A stretch of DNA of 64,000 bases from Chitinophagaceae bacterium. GTDB taxonomy: Bacteria > Bacteroidota > Bacteroidia > Chitinophagales > Chitinophagaceae. The notes below the pieces were generated by a model that saw only the letters and a program-made list of their open reading frames with translations, searched no databases and was not told where the DNA came from. The position numbers were made by a program, and so were the translations under genes. Of the stretch, positions 1 through 10,100 are shown one piece after another. Location of the stretch: contig CP065012.1 in assembly GCA_016699815.1 (NCBI GenBank), forward strand, positions 2,767,001-2,831,000. Reading direction: 5' to 3'. Position 1 is the first letter of the stretch. The number at the start of each line of letters is the position of its first letter.

Positions 1-2436
1 AATGCAGAGCATGCCGGTTTTTATATTGATTACAAAGCCCATGATGATATGCACATCTGGCTGGCTGACCCTAACCTGGAACCATTCTTTGCAGTCATTC
101 CCTATTTTGATACACCTACCTGGAATAGTTTTCTTGAAGCCAAAACAAGAGGAACAACCTTTCATCCCGATCTTTTGGATTTTGAAGAAAAAAATAAATT
201 CTATCATTCCCTTTTTCAGTTATTCACAATACCTGAAGAAGCAAAGCAATTTTATATGCAATGCAAAGGACTTGCGGTTTCCACGGTTATGTTAGATAAT
301 GTTGGCCTTTACATTGAGAATTTTGATGCAATACCTTTTTCAGAAGAAGAGAATAAAATACTAATGCGTTTCGGAAAAGTATTTCAACAAACCTATACCC
401 GCTTTCTCGATCTCCAAAAAGCAGAAGCGCAGGCAAGAGAAGCGCAGATAGAAGCAGCCTTGGAAAGGGTGAGAAGCAGAACAATGGCAATGCATAAAAG
501 TGATGAATTGCTTCCGACTGCTGATCTCTTATTCGACCAATTAAAACAATTAGGTGCAGAACTGCAAGGTGTAGCTTTTGCTATCTGTGATAAAAACAAC
601 ACTATGGTTCAAAAATGGACCAGTATTGGTATTTTCTCTCATCCATATAATATTGAACCGGGTGAACAACGCATGTATGAAGCATGGAAAATCCAGGCAG
701 GGCTTTATGAAGAAATTTATGAAGGGGAAAAACAAAAAAAATACTATGAATCTTTTATGGAGATACCTGCTTTTAGGCAAGGTCTTCAAAAACTGATAGA
801 CAGCGGGCAGCCTATGCCCACATGGCAAAAAAATCATGCCGTTACTTTTAAATACGGCTACCTGCTTATTATTACAACCAAACCATTTACTGAAACACAG
901 ATATTCCTTCGATTTGGAAAAGTTTTTGAACAGACCTATACCCGTTTTCTTGATTTGCAAAAAGCAGAAGCGCAGGCAAGGGAAGCAAAGATTGAAACAG
1001 CGTTGGAAAGAGTAAGAAGCAGAACACTGGCCATGCAGAAATCCGATGAACTGGCAGAAACAGCTGCCGTACTTTTTCAACAACTCATCCTGCTTGGTAT
1101 CGAACCAAATCGTTTGTATATATGCATTGCACAAAACGAAAATGGAGATGTTGAATTTTGGATTACAGATGAAGACGGCAGCAAAGTAAGTATGGCTTAT
1201 GAAGATAACCTCAACAATAATTCTTCATTTAAAAAAATGTTTGCCGGTTGGAAGAAGCAGCAAAAATCTTTGGTCATTGACATGAAAGGTGAAGAACTAC
1301 AGGAATATTTTAAATACCTCAACAGCATTCATGTTCCTTTCAAAGGTGGAATGGCACAACAAAGAAGATTGCAATACATCGCTTATTTCAACAAAGGATT
1401 TATTGGTATGGCTTCGCCGGATGAACAACCGGAAGATACTTTGCAATTACTCGAACGGTTCGCCGGTGTTTTCAACCTCACTTTTACACGATTCAATGAC
1501 CTGAAAGTGGCGGAAACACATGCATTGCAGGCCGAACAGGATTTAATTGAAATAAAAGCTGCAAGAAAAAAAGCAGAAGAAGCGCTAACAGAATTGCAGG
1601 CCACACAAAAACAACTCATCCAATCCGAAAAAATGGCTTCCCTCGGTGAACTCACCGCCGGCATTGCACACGAAATTCAAAACCCGTTGAACTTTGTAAA
1701 TAATTTTTCTGAAGTAAGTACAGAACTCATTGATGAAATGAAAGAAGAATTGGCAAAAGGCAATGAGCAATTGGCAACCGAAATTGCAGATGATTTAAAA
1801 CAAAATTTAGAAAAAATAAATCATCACGGCAAACGGGCCGGTGAAATTGTAAAAGGAATGTTGCAGCATTCACGAACAAGCACCGGGCAAAAAGAACTGA
1901 CAGATATTAATGCGCTGGCTGATGAATATTTAAGACTGGCTTATCATGGCTTAAGAGCTAAGGACAAAACATTTAATGCAGCAACCAAAACCGGATATGA
2001 TGATAGCATCGGGTTGATAAAAATTATTCCGCAGGATATTGGCCGTGTAATCCTTAATCTTATTACCAACGCCTTTTATGCCGTATCAGAAAAAAAGAAA
2101 CAACAGCCGGATGGCTATGAACCTGTCGTATCCATTCAAACAAAAAAAATGAGCGATAAGATTGAAATAAAAGTGAGTGATAACGGCAACGGAATACCAT
2201 CGGCAATAAAAGATAAAATCTTTCAACCTTTCTTTACTACCAAGCCAACCGGACAGGGAACAGGGCTGGGGTTGAGTTTGAGTTATGATATTGTGAAGGC
2301 GCATGGTGGGGAGTTGAAAGTGAAAACCCTGTATGCCGATGAAGCAGCGCTAACAGTAAAAGTTGACGAAGTTAATCCTGATGATTTCAGGAAAGTGGAA
2401 GGGACCGAATTTATTATTCAATTACCATTCAAATAA
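1..2436 (+). CDS. Soluble sensor histidine kinase with tandem sensory modules (5' end cut by window)
   Basis: The reading frame is open from base 1, so the ATG at 49 is internal and the start lies upstream. No membrane segment is visible in the 811 residues present, suggesting a cytoplasmic kinase. A roughly 190-residue module occurs three times (the first incomplete). The first two copies end in a coiled linker containing KAEAQAREA and ALERVRSRT; the third ends in a longer, different coiled coil that leads into the kinase core. The DHp phosphoacceptor is the His of GIAHEIQNPLNF (codon at 1669-1671). The ATPase part shows NLITNAFYAV (N box), DNGNGIP (G1), FQPFFTTKP (F box) and GTGLGLSLS (G2). 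The repeated module resembles GAF-like input domains by inference only; its ligand is unknown. Only 6 bp separate it from the next kinase gene, so the two are probably cotranscribed. No response regulator is adjacent. Confidence 0.9.
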   Translation, partial: NAEHAGFYIDYKAHDDMHIWLADPNLEPFFAVIPYFDTPTWNSFLEAKTRGTTFHPDLLDFEEKNKFYHSLFQLFTIPEEAKQFYMQCKGLAVSTVMLDNVGLYIENFDAIPFSEEENKILMRFGKVFQQTYTRFLDLQKAEAQAREAQIEAALERVRSRTMAMHKSDELLPTADLLFDQLKQLGAELQGVAFAICDKNNTMVQKWTSIGIFSHPYNIEPGEQRMYEAWKIQAGLYEEIYEGEKQKKYYESFMEIPAFRQGLQKLIDSGQPMPTWQKNHAVTFKYGYLLIITTKPFTETQIFLRFGKVFEQTYTRFLDLQKAEAQAREAKIETALERVRSRTLAMQKSDELAETAAVLFQQLILLGIEPNRLYICIAQNENGDVEFWITDEDGSKVSMAYEDNLNNNSSFKKMFAGWKKQQKSLVIDMKGEELQEYFKYLNSIHVPFKGGMAQQRRLQYIAYFNKGFIGMASPDEQPEDTLQLLERFAGVFNLTFTRFNDLKVAETHALQAEQDLIEIKAARKKAEEALTELQATQKQLIQSEKMASLGELTAGIAHEIQNPLNFVNNFSEVSTELIDEMKEELAKGNEQLATEIADDLKQNLEKINHHGKRAGEIVKGMLQHSRTSTGQKELTDINALADEYLRLAYHGLRAKDKTFNAATKTGYDDSIGLIKIIPQDIGRVILNLITNAFYAVSEKKKQQPDGYEPVVSIQTKKMSDKIEIKVSDNGNGIPSAIKDKIFQPFFTTKPTGQGTGLGLSLSYDIVKAHGGELKVKTLYADEAALTVKVDEVNPDDFRKVEGTEFIIQLPFK

Positions 2437-2442
2437 AAAAAT

Positions 2443-4401
2443 ATGCGTAAAATGTTATTGGCAATTATTCTTTATGGATGTTTATCCGTTTCCTCATTCG
2501 CACAAATGCAAAATAAGGATATTGCTAAACTAAAAAAACAATTACTTACATCTGTTCATGATACAGCCAGATTAAACCTTGCTTTCCAATTAGCAAATGG
2601 TTACCGGTTTTCAAATGTAGATTCCTCACTTTTTTATTCCGACGTAGCATTGGAGTATGCAATCAAATTACAATTTCCAGCATCAAAGGCCAGAATGTTA
2701 TCGTTAAAAGGCGCCACTGTTTTGGAAAGTGGCAAATTGCCCGAATCGCTGCAACTACAGTTTGAAGCATTGAATATTAGTAGAAAAATAAGAGATAGCA
2801 ATACTACAGCCTTTGTGCTAAACCGCATTGGAAATACCTACATGGAACTGGCTGACTACAGAAAGGCCAATGAATATTATTTTCAATCTAAGGACTTGTT
2901 TCGGGCAATAAGAAGCATAGGAATGGTTTATAATGAAATTTCGAACATTGGTAATATCTATGAATTGATGAATATGCCGGACTCCGCATTGTATTATCAG
3001 CAACTGGTATATAAGGCCAGTAGCTCAAAACATAATGATAGAGAGTTTATAACATGGTCAGAAATGATGTTCAGAATGGGCAATGCATATAACTTAAAAG
3101 GGGACAAAGAAAAAGCTATGCGTTTCTATAAGCAGGGAATCGTTGAAGCAAACATTGATAATGACATCAGGAACCTTACTATGAACAATGTGTTACTGGC
3201 AAAACTATATGAAGATATGAAGATAACTGATTCAAGTATTAAGTATGCATACAATGCTATCAATACAGGGAAAACTGTTTCTTTTCGAAAAGGTATTTAT
3301 GATGCTTCTATTTTACTAAGTGATCTGTTTAAGGAAAAAAATAAGTATGACAGCGCTTATAAATATTTATCTATAGCCAATACAGAAAAAGATAGTTTAA
3401 CAGGACCTAAAAGATTCCAGGAATTGCAACGTATCATTTTAGATCAGCAGAAACGTCAGAACGTAAATGAAGCTAAAAGGATTGCTACTCAAAATAAACA
3501 AAAGCAACTGGCACTATTGGCAGGGCTGGCAATCTTTTTAGTTGTTGTTTCTATCCTTTATCGCAACAATAAACAAAAGCAAAAAGCCAATAAAGTTTTA
3601 GAAACCACTCTTACCGATTTAAAATCCACCCAAAAACAACTCATCCAATCAGAAAAAATGGCTTCCCTCGGCGAACTCACCGCCGGCATTGCACATGAAA
3701 TACAGAACCCGTTGAATTTTGTCAATAATTTTTCAGAAGTAAGTACAGAACTCATTGATGAAATGAACGAAGAAATATCAAAAGGGCATTTGGATGATGC
3801 TAAGGAAATAGCAAATGATTTAAAACAAAATTTAGAAAAAATAAATCATCATGGCAAACGGGCCGGTGAAATTGTAAAAGGCATGTTGCAACATTCCAGA
3901 ACAAGTTCAGGGCAGAAAGAACCAACAGATATCAATGCTTTATGTGATGAATATTTAAGATTGGCTTATCATGGACTCAGGGCAAAGGACAAATCATTCA
4001 ATGCAAAATTTGAGACAGAGTTTGATAACTCTATTGACAGAATAAATATTATTCCGCAGGACATTGGCAGAGTGATTTTAAATTTAATTACGAATGCTTT
4101 CTATGCTGTAAATGAAAAATCAAAACAAAACATTACCGGCTATGAACCAATAGTTGACGTAAGCACAAAGAAAGAAGGCAAAAATGTTTTGATTACTGTA
4201 AAAGATAATGGCAATGGTATTTCAAAAAGCATTGTAGATAAAATCTTTCAACCCTTCTTCACTACTAAGCCAACCGGGCAGGGAACAGGATTGGGATTGA
4301 GTTTGAGTTATGATATTGTGAAAGCGCATGGAGGAGAAATAAAGGTGGAGACTAAAGAAAATGAGGGAACTGGGTTTCTTATTATATTGCCTTTTGGATG
4401 A
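2443..4401 (+). CDS. Membrane TPR sensor histidine kinase
   Basis: The product has 652 residues. It starts with a signal-peptide-like stretch (MRKMLLAIILYGCLSVSSFA), followed by about 330 residues of helical TPR-type repeats predicted to be periplasmic. One membrane helix follows (LALLAGLAIFLVVVSILY, about residues 350-367). Then come a short coiled coil, a DHp domain with GIAHEIQNPLNF and an HATPase_c domain with DNGNGIS and GTGLGLSLS. The kinase core is almost the same as that of the genes on either side, even at the DNA level by eye, while the sensory half is unrelated in detail. It probably shares an operon with the upstream kinase (6-bp gap). No cognate regulator lies next to it. The signal sensed is unknown. 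Confidence 0.9.
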   Translation: MRKMLLAIILYGCLSVSSFAQMQNKDIAKLKKQLLTSVHDTARLNLAFQLANGYRFSNVDSSLFYSDVALEYAIKLQFPASKARMLSLKGATVLESGKLPESLQLQFEALNISRKIRDSNTTAFVLNRIGNTYMELADYRKANEYYFQSKDLFRAIRSIGMVYNEISNIGNIYELMNMPDSALYYQQLVYKASSSKHNDREFITWSEMMFRMGNAYNLKGDKEKAMRFYKQGIVEANIDNDIRNLTMNNVLLAKLYEDMKITDSSIKYAYNAINTGKTVSFRKGIYDASILLSDLFKEKNKYDSAYKYLSIANTEKDSLTGPKRFQELQRIILDQQKRQNVNEAKRIATQNKQKQLALLAGLAIFLVVVSILYRNNKQKQKANKVLETTLTDLKSTQKQLIQSEKMASLGELTAGIAHEIQNPLNFVNNFSEVSTELIDEMNEEISKGHLDDAKEIANDLKQNLEKINHHGKRAGEIVKGMLQHSRTSSGQKEPTDINALCDEYLRLAYHGLRAKDKSFNAKFETEFDNSIDRINIIPQDIGRVILNLITNAFYAVNEKSKQNITGYEPIVDVSTKKEGKNVLITVKDNGNGISKSIVDKIFQPFFTTKPTGQGTGLGLSLSYDIVKAHGGEIKVETKENEGTGFLIILPFG

Positions 4402-4491
4402 ATTTTGCAGGCAGTATTGTATATTTACAAGCAATTAAATATACCGTTTCTAAACGATGAAATGTTACAACATTTTAATTGGTAATAGGGT

Positions 4492-6876
4492 ATGAAACAC
4501 TTAAAATTATTGTTTTTTCTATTGTTTTTTTGCTGTGGCAATATACTGGCGCAGAATGTAAATGATTTGGGGAAGCAATTACATTCGGCTAAAAGCGATA
4601 CGGCAAGGTTGCGTTTGCTCAATACTATTTCTACTGCTTTCTTTAATGTTTACGAATACGACAGCTGCAAAGAATATGCGGAAAAAGCCTTGCAGCTATC
4701 GCAACAGCTATTAAGTAGCACTATGGTTAATGAAAATCCTGAATATACCCTCTATTGCAAAAACTTATGGGCAAAATCTTTAGAAAATTTAGCTAGCTCA
4801 TTTATGGCAATACATACCCAGACTGCTATAGATTCTTTTAAAAATGTTGAAAAAATATATAGTGAAACTGGTAATAAAGATGGTTTGGCATCTGTATTTC
4901 AAAAGCTTGGTGAAACTTATGCCAATCAAAATAGTTATGAAAGTTCGCTGGTATATTTAAATAAAAGCCTTAAGCAATACCAGCAAATAGGTAACCGCAC
5001 TAAAATTGCTTACTTGTATTATGTTATTGCCTTAACCCAAAGAGGAATGGCAAAGTATGGAGATGCACTGGAAAATAACCTGCAGGCGCTTGCCATTGCA
5101 AGAGAAATAAAAGACTCTTCATTTATTATAGAATGTCTGCTGGCCAATGGGTTTATCTATATGCTGGCCAAAGATTTTTCTGCAGCATTAAAAAACCAGG
5201 AAGATGCATTAATAATTGCACGAGCACTAAATGATTCCGATAATATTGCCACTACTTTCAGCGATATGGGTAATACAAATATGCGCTCAGGTAGGCTTGA
5301 TACGGCTTTTAAAAACTTCTCCACGGCACTAGCTATTCGCAAACGTTCTAAATTGAATTTTTACCTTAGCAGCAATTTGCTTTATATGTCCAATATCCTT
5401 GTTAAGCAAGGTAAATATAAAGAAGCTATTGCCTATAATTTTGAATCATTGGACTATGCTAAAAAAAATAAAGATGGGCGGTTTATTTTAGATTCTTATG
5501 CTGAACTTGCCAGTAATTTCCTGCTCAACCATGATAATGAAAATGCGTTGAAATATTTTGATACTGTTTACCAGGTTGGCACGGCTTACAAAGATAAATA
5601 CAGGGTTTCGTATGCCCTGCAAGGCATGGCAGATGTGTATTTAAAGCAAAATAATCCACAATTGGCACAGGTAACCCTCATTAAGGCCATTAAAGATACA
5701 GACAGTTCCGATTACCGTAACCTGGAAGATATTTACCGGCGCATTTCAGGCGCTTATGAAGCTTCAGAAAATTATAAAATGGCTTATCTCAGCAGCATAC
5801 AATACAAGCGTTATAGCGACTCGGTATCTGCAATTGAAAAAGCCGCAAAACTCGCCAGCCTCACCAACCAGTTGGAGTTTCAAAACAAAAAGGCCATGCT
5901 GAAAGCCAGCCAGGATAAACAACTTTCGGTTCAGCAATCGGAAATTAGAAGACAAAAACTGGTACGCAACATTACCATTGTTGGTTTACTGATAGCTTTT
6001 ATTTGGGCTTTAATATTTTTCAAACGATTCAGGGAAAAAAGAAACATGAATATTCAACTGGAAAAAACTTTGGAGGACTTAAAATCGGCACAGGTGCAAT
6101 TGATACATTCTGAAAAAATGGCTAGCCTCGGTGAGCTTACCGCAGGCATAGCGCATGAAATACAAAACCCATTAAATTTTGTAAATAATTTTAGCGAAGT
6201 AAACAAAGAATTAATAAGTGAACTGGTAGATGAAGTTGATAAAGGGAATACACAAGGAGTAAAAGATATTGCACTCGATATAAAAGAAAACTCCGATAAA
6301 ATTAACCACCACGGTAAAAGGGCCGACGCTATTGTAAAAGGAATGTTACACCACAGCCGCAAAAGCGAAGGCAAAAAAGAGCCAACAGACATCAATGCAT
6401 TATGCGACGAGTATTTAAGGTTGAGTTATCATGGCTTAAGGGCAAAAGACAAAACGTTTAATGCAAAATTTGAGACTGCTTTTGATGAAAACCTACCCAA
6501 AATTAAAGTGGTTTCACAGGATATGGGCAGGGTGATTTTAAATTTAATTAATAATGCCTTTTTTGCAGTTGCAGAAAAAAAGAAAGCTGCTCCTGAAAAT
6601 TTTGAACCTACTGTTAAAATAATTACGCAAAAGCTGGATGGTAAAGTAGTAATTAAGGTAAAAGATAATGGCAATGGCATTCCTAAAAGTGTAAAAGACA
6701 AAATTTTTCAGCCTTTTTTTACTACCAAACCCACAGGGCAGGGTACAGGATTGGGATTGAGTTTGAGCTATGATATTGTGAAAGCTCATGGCGGGGAAAT
6801 AAAAGTAGAAACTATGCCTGGCGAAGCTGCAGCACAGTCTGGAACAGAGTTTACAATTATTTTACCCAATACCTGA
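4492..6876 (+). CDS. Membrane TPR sensor histidine kinase
   Basis: This 794-residue protein has the same plan as the previous kinase: a signal peptide (MKHLKLLFFLLFFCCGNILA), a long TPR region of about 450 residues, one membrane helix (ITIVGLLIAFIWALIFF), a coiled coil and a DHp/HATPase_c core. The phosphoacceptor motif is GIAHEIQNPLNF, and DNGNGIP, FQPFFTTKP and GTGLGLSLS are all present, so the core looks active. The TPR repeats show the usual alternation of small and aromatic residues and are predicted to lie in the periplasm. A 90-bp gap separates it from the upstream kinase, so it may have its own promoter. The core is closest by eye to that of the FIST-linked kinase at 11253 (both read SRKSEGKKEPTDINALCDEY). 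No partner regulator is adjacent. Confidence 0.9.
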   Translation: MKHLKLLFFLLFFCCGNILAQNVNDLGKQLHSAKSDTARLRLLNTISTAFFNVYEYDSCKEYAEKALQLSQQLLSSTMVNENPEYTLYCKNLWAKSLENLASSFMAIHTQTAIDSFKNVEKIYSETGNKDGLASVFQKLGETYANQNSYESSLVYLNKSLKQYQQIGNRTKIAYLYYVIALTQRGMAKYGDALENNLQALAIAREIKDSSFIIECLLANGFIYMLAKDFSAALKNQEDALIIARALNDSDNIATTFSDMGNTNMRSGRLDTAFKNFSTALAIRKRSKLNFYLSSNLLYMSNILVKQGKYKEAIAYNFESLDYAKKNKDGRFILDSYAELASNFLLNHDNENALKYFDTVYQVGTAYKDKYRVSYALQGMADVYLKQNNPQLAQVTLIKAIKDTDSSDYRNLEDIYRRISGAYEASENYKMAYLSSIQYKRYSDSVSAIEKAAKLASLTNQLEFQNKKAMLKASQDKQLSVQQSEIRRQKLVRNITIVGLLIAFIWALIFFKRFREKRNMNIQLEKTLEDLKSAQVQLIHSEKMASLGELTAGIAHEIQNPLNFVNNFSEVNKELISELVDEVDKGNTQGVKDIALDIKENSDKINHHGKRADAIVKGMLHHSRKSEGKKEPTDINALCDEYLRLSYHGLRAKDKTFNAKFETAFDENLPKIKVVSQDMGRVILNLINNAFFAVAEKKKAAPENFEPTVKIITQKLDGKVVIKVKDNGNGIPKSVKDKIFQPFFTTKPTGQGTGLGLSLSYDIVKAHGGEIKVETMPGEAAAQSGTEFTIILPNT

Positions 6877-6941
6877 GTTTTGGTAAAAAATTTATTCTCA
6901 AAGCAGGAGAATCGATATTTTTTTGTAATTCTACCAAAACT
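6876..6941. repeat. Long-range inverted repeat after kinase gene
   Basis: Ten-base arms AGTTTTGGTA (6876-6885) and TACCAAAACT (6932-6941) are exact reverse complements and start on the last base of the stop codon. Between them is a smaller inverted pair, TTCTC/GAGAA. The transcript could fold into a nested hairpin that protects or ends the mRNA. There is no clean U-tract directly after the outer arm, so a classic intrinsic terminator is not supported. Confidence 0.4.
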
Positions 6942-7159
6942 TAGTTAAATTGAGTAGCAAAAAATTTTTTAGTAAAGAATTTTATTATTTAATATAAAGT
7001 TTTTAGTATTGGTACTATAGTTTTTTGATTCAACCCTTACCCTTTTAAATCCTGGAAATAACTTATTAAAAACCACTTTCGCTTTTAGATTGTTCAAGCA
7101 GGGTTTGAAAAATATGGATGAAGTATTTTTCAAAATTCAAAACAACTAAATTTTTCTTA

Positions 7160-7567
7160 ATGACAACAAAAGACAATCACACCGACAGCCTCGGCGCTGT
7201 GCGGGAAGCTATTTTTGAAAAAAACCAACTCTTCGCCGCTGCTATGGCCAAAGGCGATGCAGCAGGTGTTGCAGCCTGCTATACCATAGATGCCGAATTT
7301 ATGGCAGGTGGCGCCCCTTCTGTACAAGGCAGGGCAAATATACAGGCGGCCATTGCAGGTTACATCAGCCAGGGTTTTACAGAGTATGCCGTTACTGCAA
7401 CTATTGTGTATGCCGATAGCGGCATAGTAGGCGTGCAGGAAGCTTATACCTTAAGCCAGAAAGGCGGCGCCAATAAGGATATTGGAAAATCCATTCAGCT
7501 TTGGAAAAAAGAAGAAGGCTCCTGGAAAATTTTCAGGGATTGTTTTAATTCCGATTTAACGGTATAG
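7160..7567 (+). CDS. SnoaL-like / DUF4440-type small protein
   Basis: A 135-residue cytoplasmic protein of the NTF2-like fold, judged from the pattern AMAKGDAAGVAACYTIDAEF, then QGRANIQAAIAGYISQGF, and the ending LWKKEEGSWKIFRDCFNSD. This is typical of SnoaL/DUF4440 proteins, which bind or convert small hydrophobic molecules or act as dimeric scaffolds. The frame has an earlier ATG at 7118, but the added residues (MKYFSKFKTTKFFL) are basic and atypical, so the ATG at 7160 is preferred. It stands alone between the kinases and the decarboxylase. No catalytic assignment can be made. Confidence 0.7.
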   Translation: MTTKDNHTDSLGAVREAIFEKNQLFAAAMAKGDAAGVAACYTIDAEFMAGGAPSVQGRANIQAAIAGYISQGFTEYAVTATIVYADSGIVGVQEAYTLSQKGGANKDIGKSIQLWKKEEGSWKIFRDCFNSDLTV

Positions 7568-7833
7568 TGTTGTTATTAAATATTTTTATTTTGATACCAG
7601 CTTTAGTTTTTCATGGCATCATCGTTGCGTCGCAATCCTTTCGTCTGCATACCATTAGGCATCTGAGATGGCAATTCAAAATCACCGGGCTTAATACAAG
7701 CAAAAGGTAAATAGAAAATATTTAGTCAGTTATCAAAATATACAGCTTTACAATAAAATATGCATCCTGTTATAAACTTTACTACAAGTCATTTCAACTT
7801 CGTTCATTTTAATTTATCTTTTATTCCACCATC
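7568..7833. other. Intergenic region without recognised gene
   Basis: These 266 bp between the SnoaL-like gene and the decarboxylase contain no credible reading frame. The last 60 bp are AT-rich (TATCTTTTATTCC just before the ATG) and probably hold the decarboxylase promoter, but no perfect TAnnTTTG element was found. Confidence 0.4.
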
Positions 7834-10074
7834 ATGCAACACACAGATAAAAAGCATTCGGTACATTTTGCCGAAGCATTATTAAAATCTCATTTGAGCC
7901 AGCCGGAAGAAAAACGGATAAAATTAGAAGGTACCGGCGGCGAAACTTTAGAAGCTCTCTTCCTCGGCACCCGTGGTGGTAATGCAAAATACATGCTGGA
8001 GCTCATGGGCTTTGCCCTGCAGGGTAATGTTGATTTTCGTAAAAATTATTTTCCAAACGACCCCGATTATCTCGATACAAATATTCAGCAATCAAAAGGC
8101 TTTAAGGAAACCATGCTGTTAATGGGTTTGGAATATGATAAACTCATCACCCAATTACAGCAATCAGGAACTTTTTTCAGCATGCGCACCATTGGTCACA
8201 TGCTTTGGGATACCACGCTGCCCGGTATGCTCGGCTATTTTGCGGCGTTAATGTACAATCAAAACAACGTGGCTGCTGAAGCATCACCCGTTACCACTTT
8301 GCTGGAAATGCATGTAGGTAATGAACTGTGTAAAATGCTTGGCTATTCAGTAAACCCCATTGGTAAAAAGCCGGGAGAATTTGATTTGCCGCAGGGCCAG
8401 GTTACCGGCTGGGGCCATATCACCTGCGATGGAAGCGTTGCCAACCTGGAAGGTTTATGGATGGCAAGAAATTTAAAATTTTATGCAGCAAGTGTAAAGC
8501 AGGCTATTTTAAACGAAACTATTTTTCAAAATGCAAAAGGCTTCCAGGTTACTTTATTAAATGGAACAACTGCAACCTTAATTAATTTAGATAGCTGGAC
8601 ATTACTCAACCTGCCCATTGACGAAGTGCTGGCTATTCCTAACAATTTATCATCGCAATACAATATTCCTATTGCGGATGTAAGCAATGCCATTGCTAAT
8701 TATACTGTGCAAAATATCGGCTACCATGATGTTTTGAGCAAATACCTGCCCGATATTAATCAAACACCTGTATCCATTTGCACTTCCACCCGCCACTACT
8801 CCTGGCCCAAAGGCGCAGCTATACTGGGTATTGGCGCCAGCAATATGTGGAGCATACCCGTGGATGTAAAGGCAAGAATGGATTTAACGCATTTGGATGC
8901 TGCGCTCGGCCAATGCCTGCTTAAAAAAATTCCGGTAATGAATGTTGTTGCCATCATTGGCACTACCGAAGAAAGCCAGGTAGACCCTTTAAATGGTATT
9001 TTAGCCATTAGGGAAAAATACAGGCAGCAGGGAATGGAGTTTGCCATACATGCCGATGCTGCATGGGGCGGTTATTATAAAACCATGCTTAATAGTAATG
9101 ACGACAGCAATCCTGTTTCATTTAAACTAATGAACGAAGATGCAATTGTTGCTTTGCCCATGAGCAACTACGTAACGGAGCAATATAAAGTTTTGCAATT
9201 GTCCGATTCAATAACGATAGACCCACATAAATCCGGTTATGTGCCTTATCCTGCCGGCGGATTGTGTTACCGGAATTCTGCTATGCGAAATTTAGTTTCA
9301 TTTACGGCGCCGGTAGTGTATCATGGCGGTGTTGACCCAACGGTAGGCGTATATGGTGTGGAAGGTTCCAAACCCGGCGCTGCCGCAGCGGCGGTGTATT
9401 TTAGCCATAAAGTAATTCGCCCCAATATGAGTGGCTATGGCAAAATTTCCGGCGAATGTTTTTTCAATGCAAAACGGTTTTATGCAGCATTGGTTTGTTT
9501 AAACATTCAAAACCTTCCCTTCTTTGTTGTTCCACTTATTCCCATTCCGGCTATACAGCAAAATTTACCGGCGCCACAAGTGTTGCAGCAGTACCAGTTT
9601 ATACGGGACCGTATTGTAAACGTAAGTACCCAACAACTGATAAACGACCCGGAAGCATTTGCACTGTTTAAAGAACTCGGTGGCGACCAAACCATTATTA
9701 CCTATATGTATAATGATTATAATGCTGATAGAACGCCAAACGGAAACATGCAGTCAATTAATGATTTTAACAATGCAATTTATACAGCCTTTAGTTTTAA
9801 GCCTTATGAAAAACATACAGAAGAAACACCCATCGTTGTTACCTCTTCTCAGTTTACAAGAATCAATAACGGCAATGTACTTATGGACGATTTAAGAAAA
9901 AGGCTTGGTGTGAATGGAAACGACGGATACAATGACCCGATTAATTTTATTATATCCACCATCATGAATCCCTGGCTGAGCAATACCGTTAACGGTTCAT
10001 TTATTCCAACATTGATAAATATTATTATACAAAACGTATCTCAAATTGCATCCTTTAGAAAATTACAGTCTTAA
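7834..10074 (+). CDS. Group II PLP-dependent decarboxylase (tyrosine/glutamate decarboxylase-like)
   Basis: A 746-residue cytoplasmic enzyme of the PLP-dependent amino-acid decarboxylase superfamily. The Schiff-base lysine sits in SITIDPHKSGYVPYPAGG, and the cofactor aspartate region reads HADAAWGGYY. Upstream are the conserved TTLLEMHVGNELCKMLGY and GHITCDGSVANLEG blocks. The DPHK-GY-PYPAGG pattern and the length match the large tyrosine-decarboxylase-like branch better than the roughly 460-residue GadB branch; the family of bacterial tyrosine decarboxylases is about 620 residues, so this copy is longer. Substrate cannot be told from sequence. It is followed after 26 bp by the FIST protein, so it may be cotranscribed with the signalling genes downstream. 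Confidence 0.8.
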   Translation: MQHTDKKHSVHFAEALLKSHLSQPEEKRIKLEGTGGETLEALFLGTRGGNAKYMLELMGFALQGNVDFRKNYFPNDPDYLDTNIQQSKGFKETMLLMGLEYDKLITQLQQSGTFFSMRTIGHMLWDTTLPGMLGYFAALMYNQNNVAAEASPVTTLLEMHVGNELCKMLGYSVNPIGKKPGEFDLPQGQVTGWGHITCDGSVANLEGLWMARNLKFYAASVKQAILNETIFQNAKGFQVTLLNGTTATLINLDSWTLLNLPIDEVLAIPNNLSSQYNIPIADVSNAIANYTVQNIGYHDVLSKYLPDINQTPVSICTSTRHYSWPKGAAILGIGASNMWSIPVDVKARMDLTHLDAALGQCLLKKIPVMNVVAIIGTTEESQVDPLNGILAIREKYRQQGMEFAIHADAAWGGYYKTMLNSNDDSNPVSFKLMNEDAIVALPMSNYVTEQYKVLQLSDSITIDPHKSGYVPYPAGGLCYRNSAMRNLVSFTAPVVYHGGVDPTVGVYGVEGSKPGAAAAAVYFSHKVIRPNMSGYGKISGECFFNAKRFYAALVCLNIQNLPFFVVPLIPIPAIQQNLPAPQVLQQYQFIRDRIVNVSTQQLINDPEAFALFKELGGDQTIITYMYNDYNADRTPNGNMQSINDFNNAIYTAFSFKPYEKHTEETPIVVTSSQFTRINNGNVLMDDLRKRLGVNGNDGYNDPINFIISTIMNPWLSNTVNGSFIPTLINIIIQNVSQIASFRKLQS

Positions 10075-10100
10075 TTATTTTCAAATTCTAAACCAATTTT

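Noticed and set aside
550..1134. A 194-codon minus-strand frame inside the first kinase gene
   Set aside because: It is a shadow of the repeated, well-conserved plus-strand kinase sequence and matches no recognisable protein pattern.
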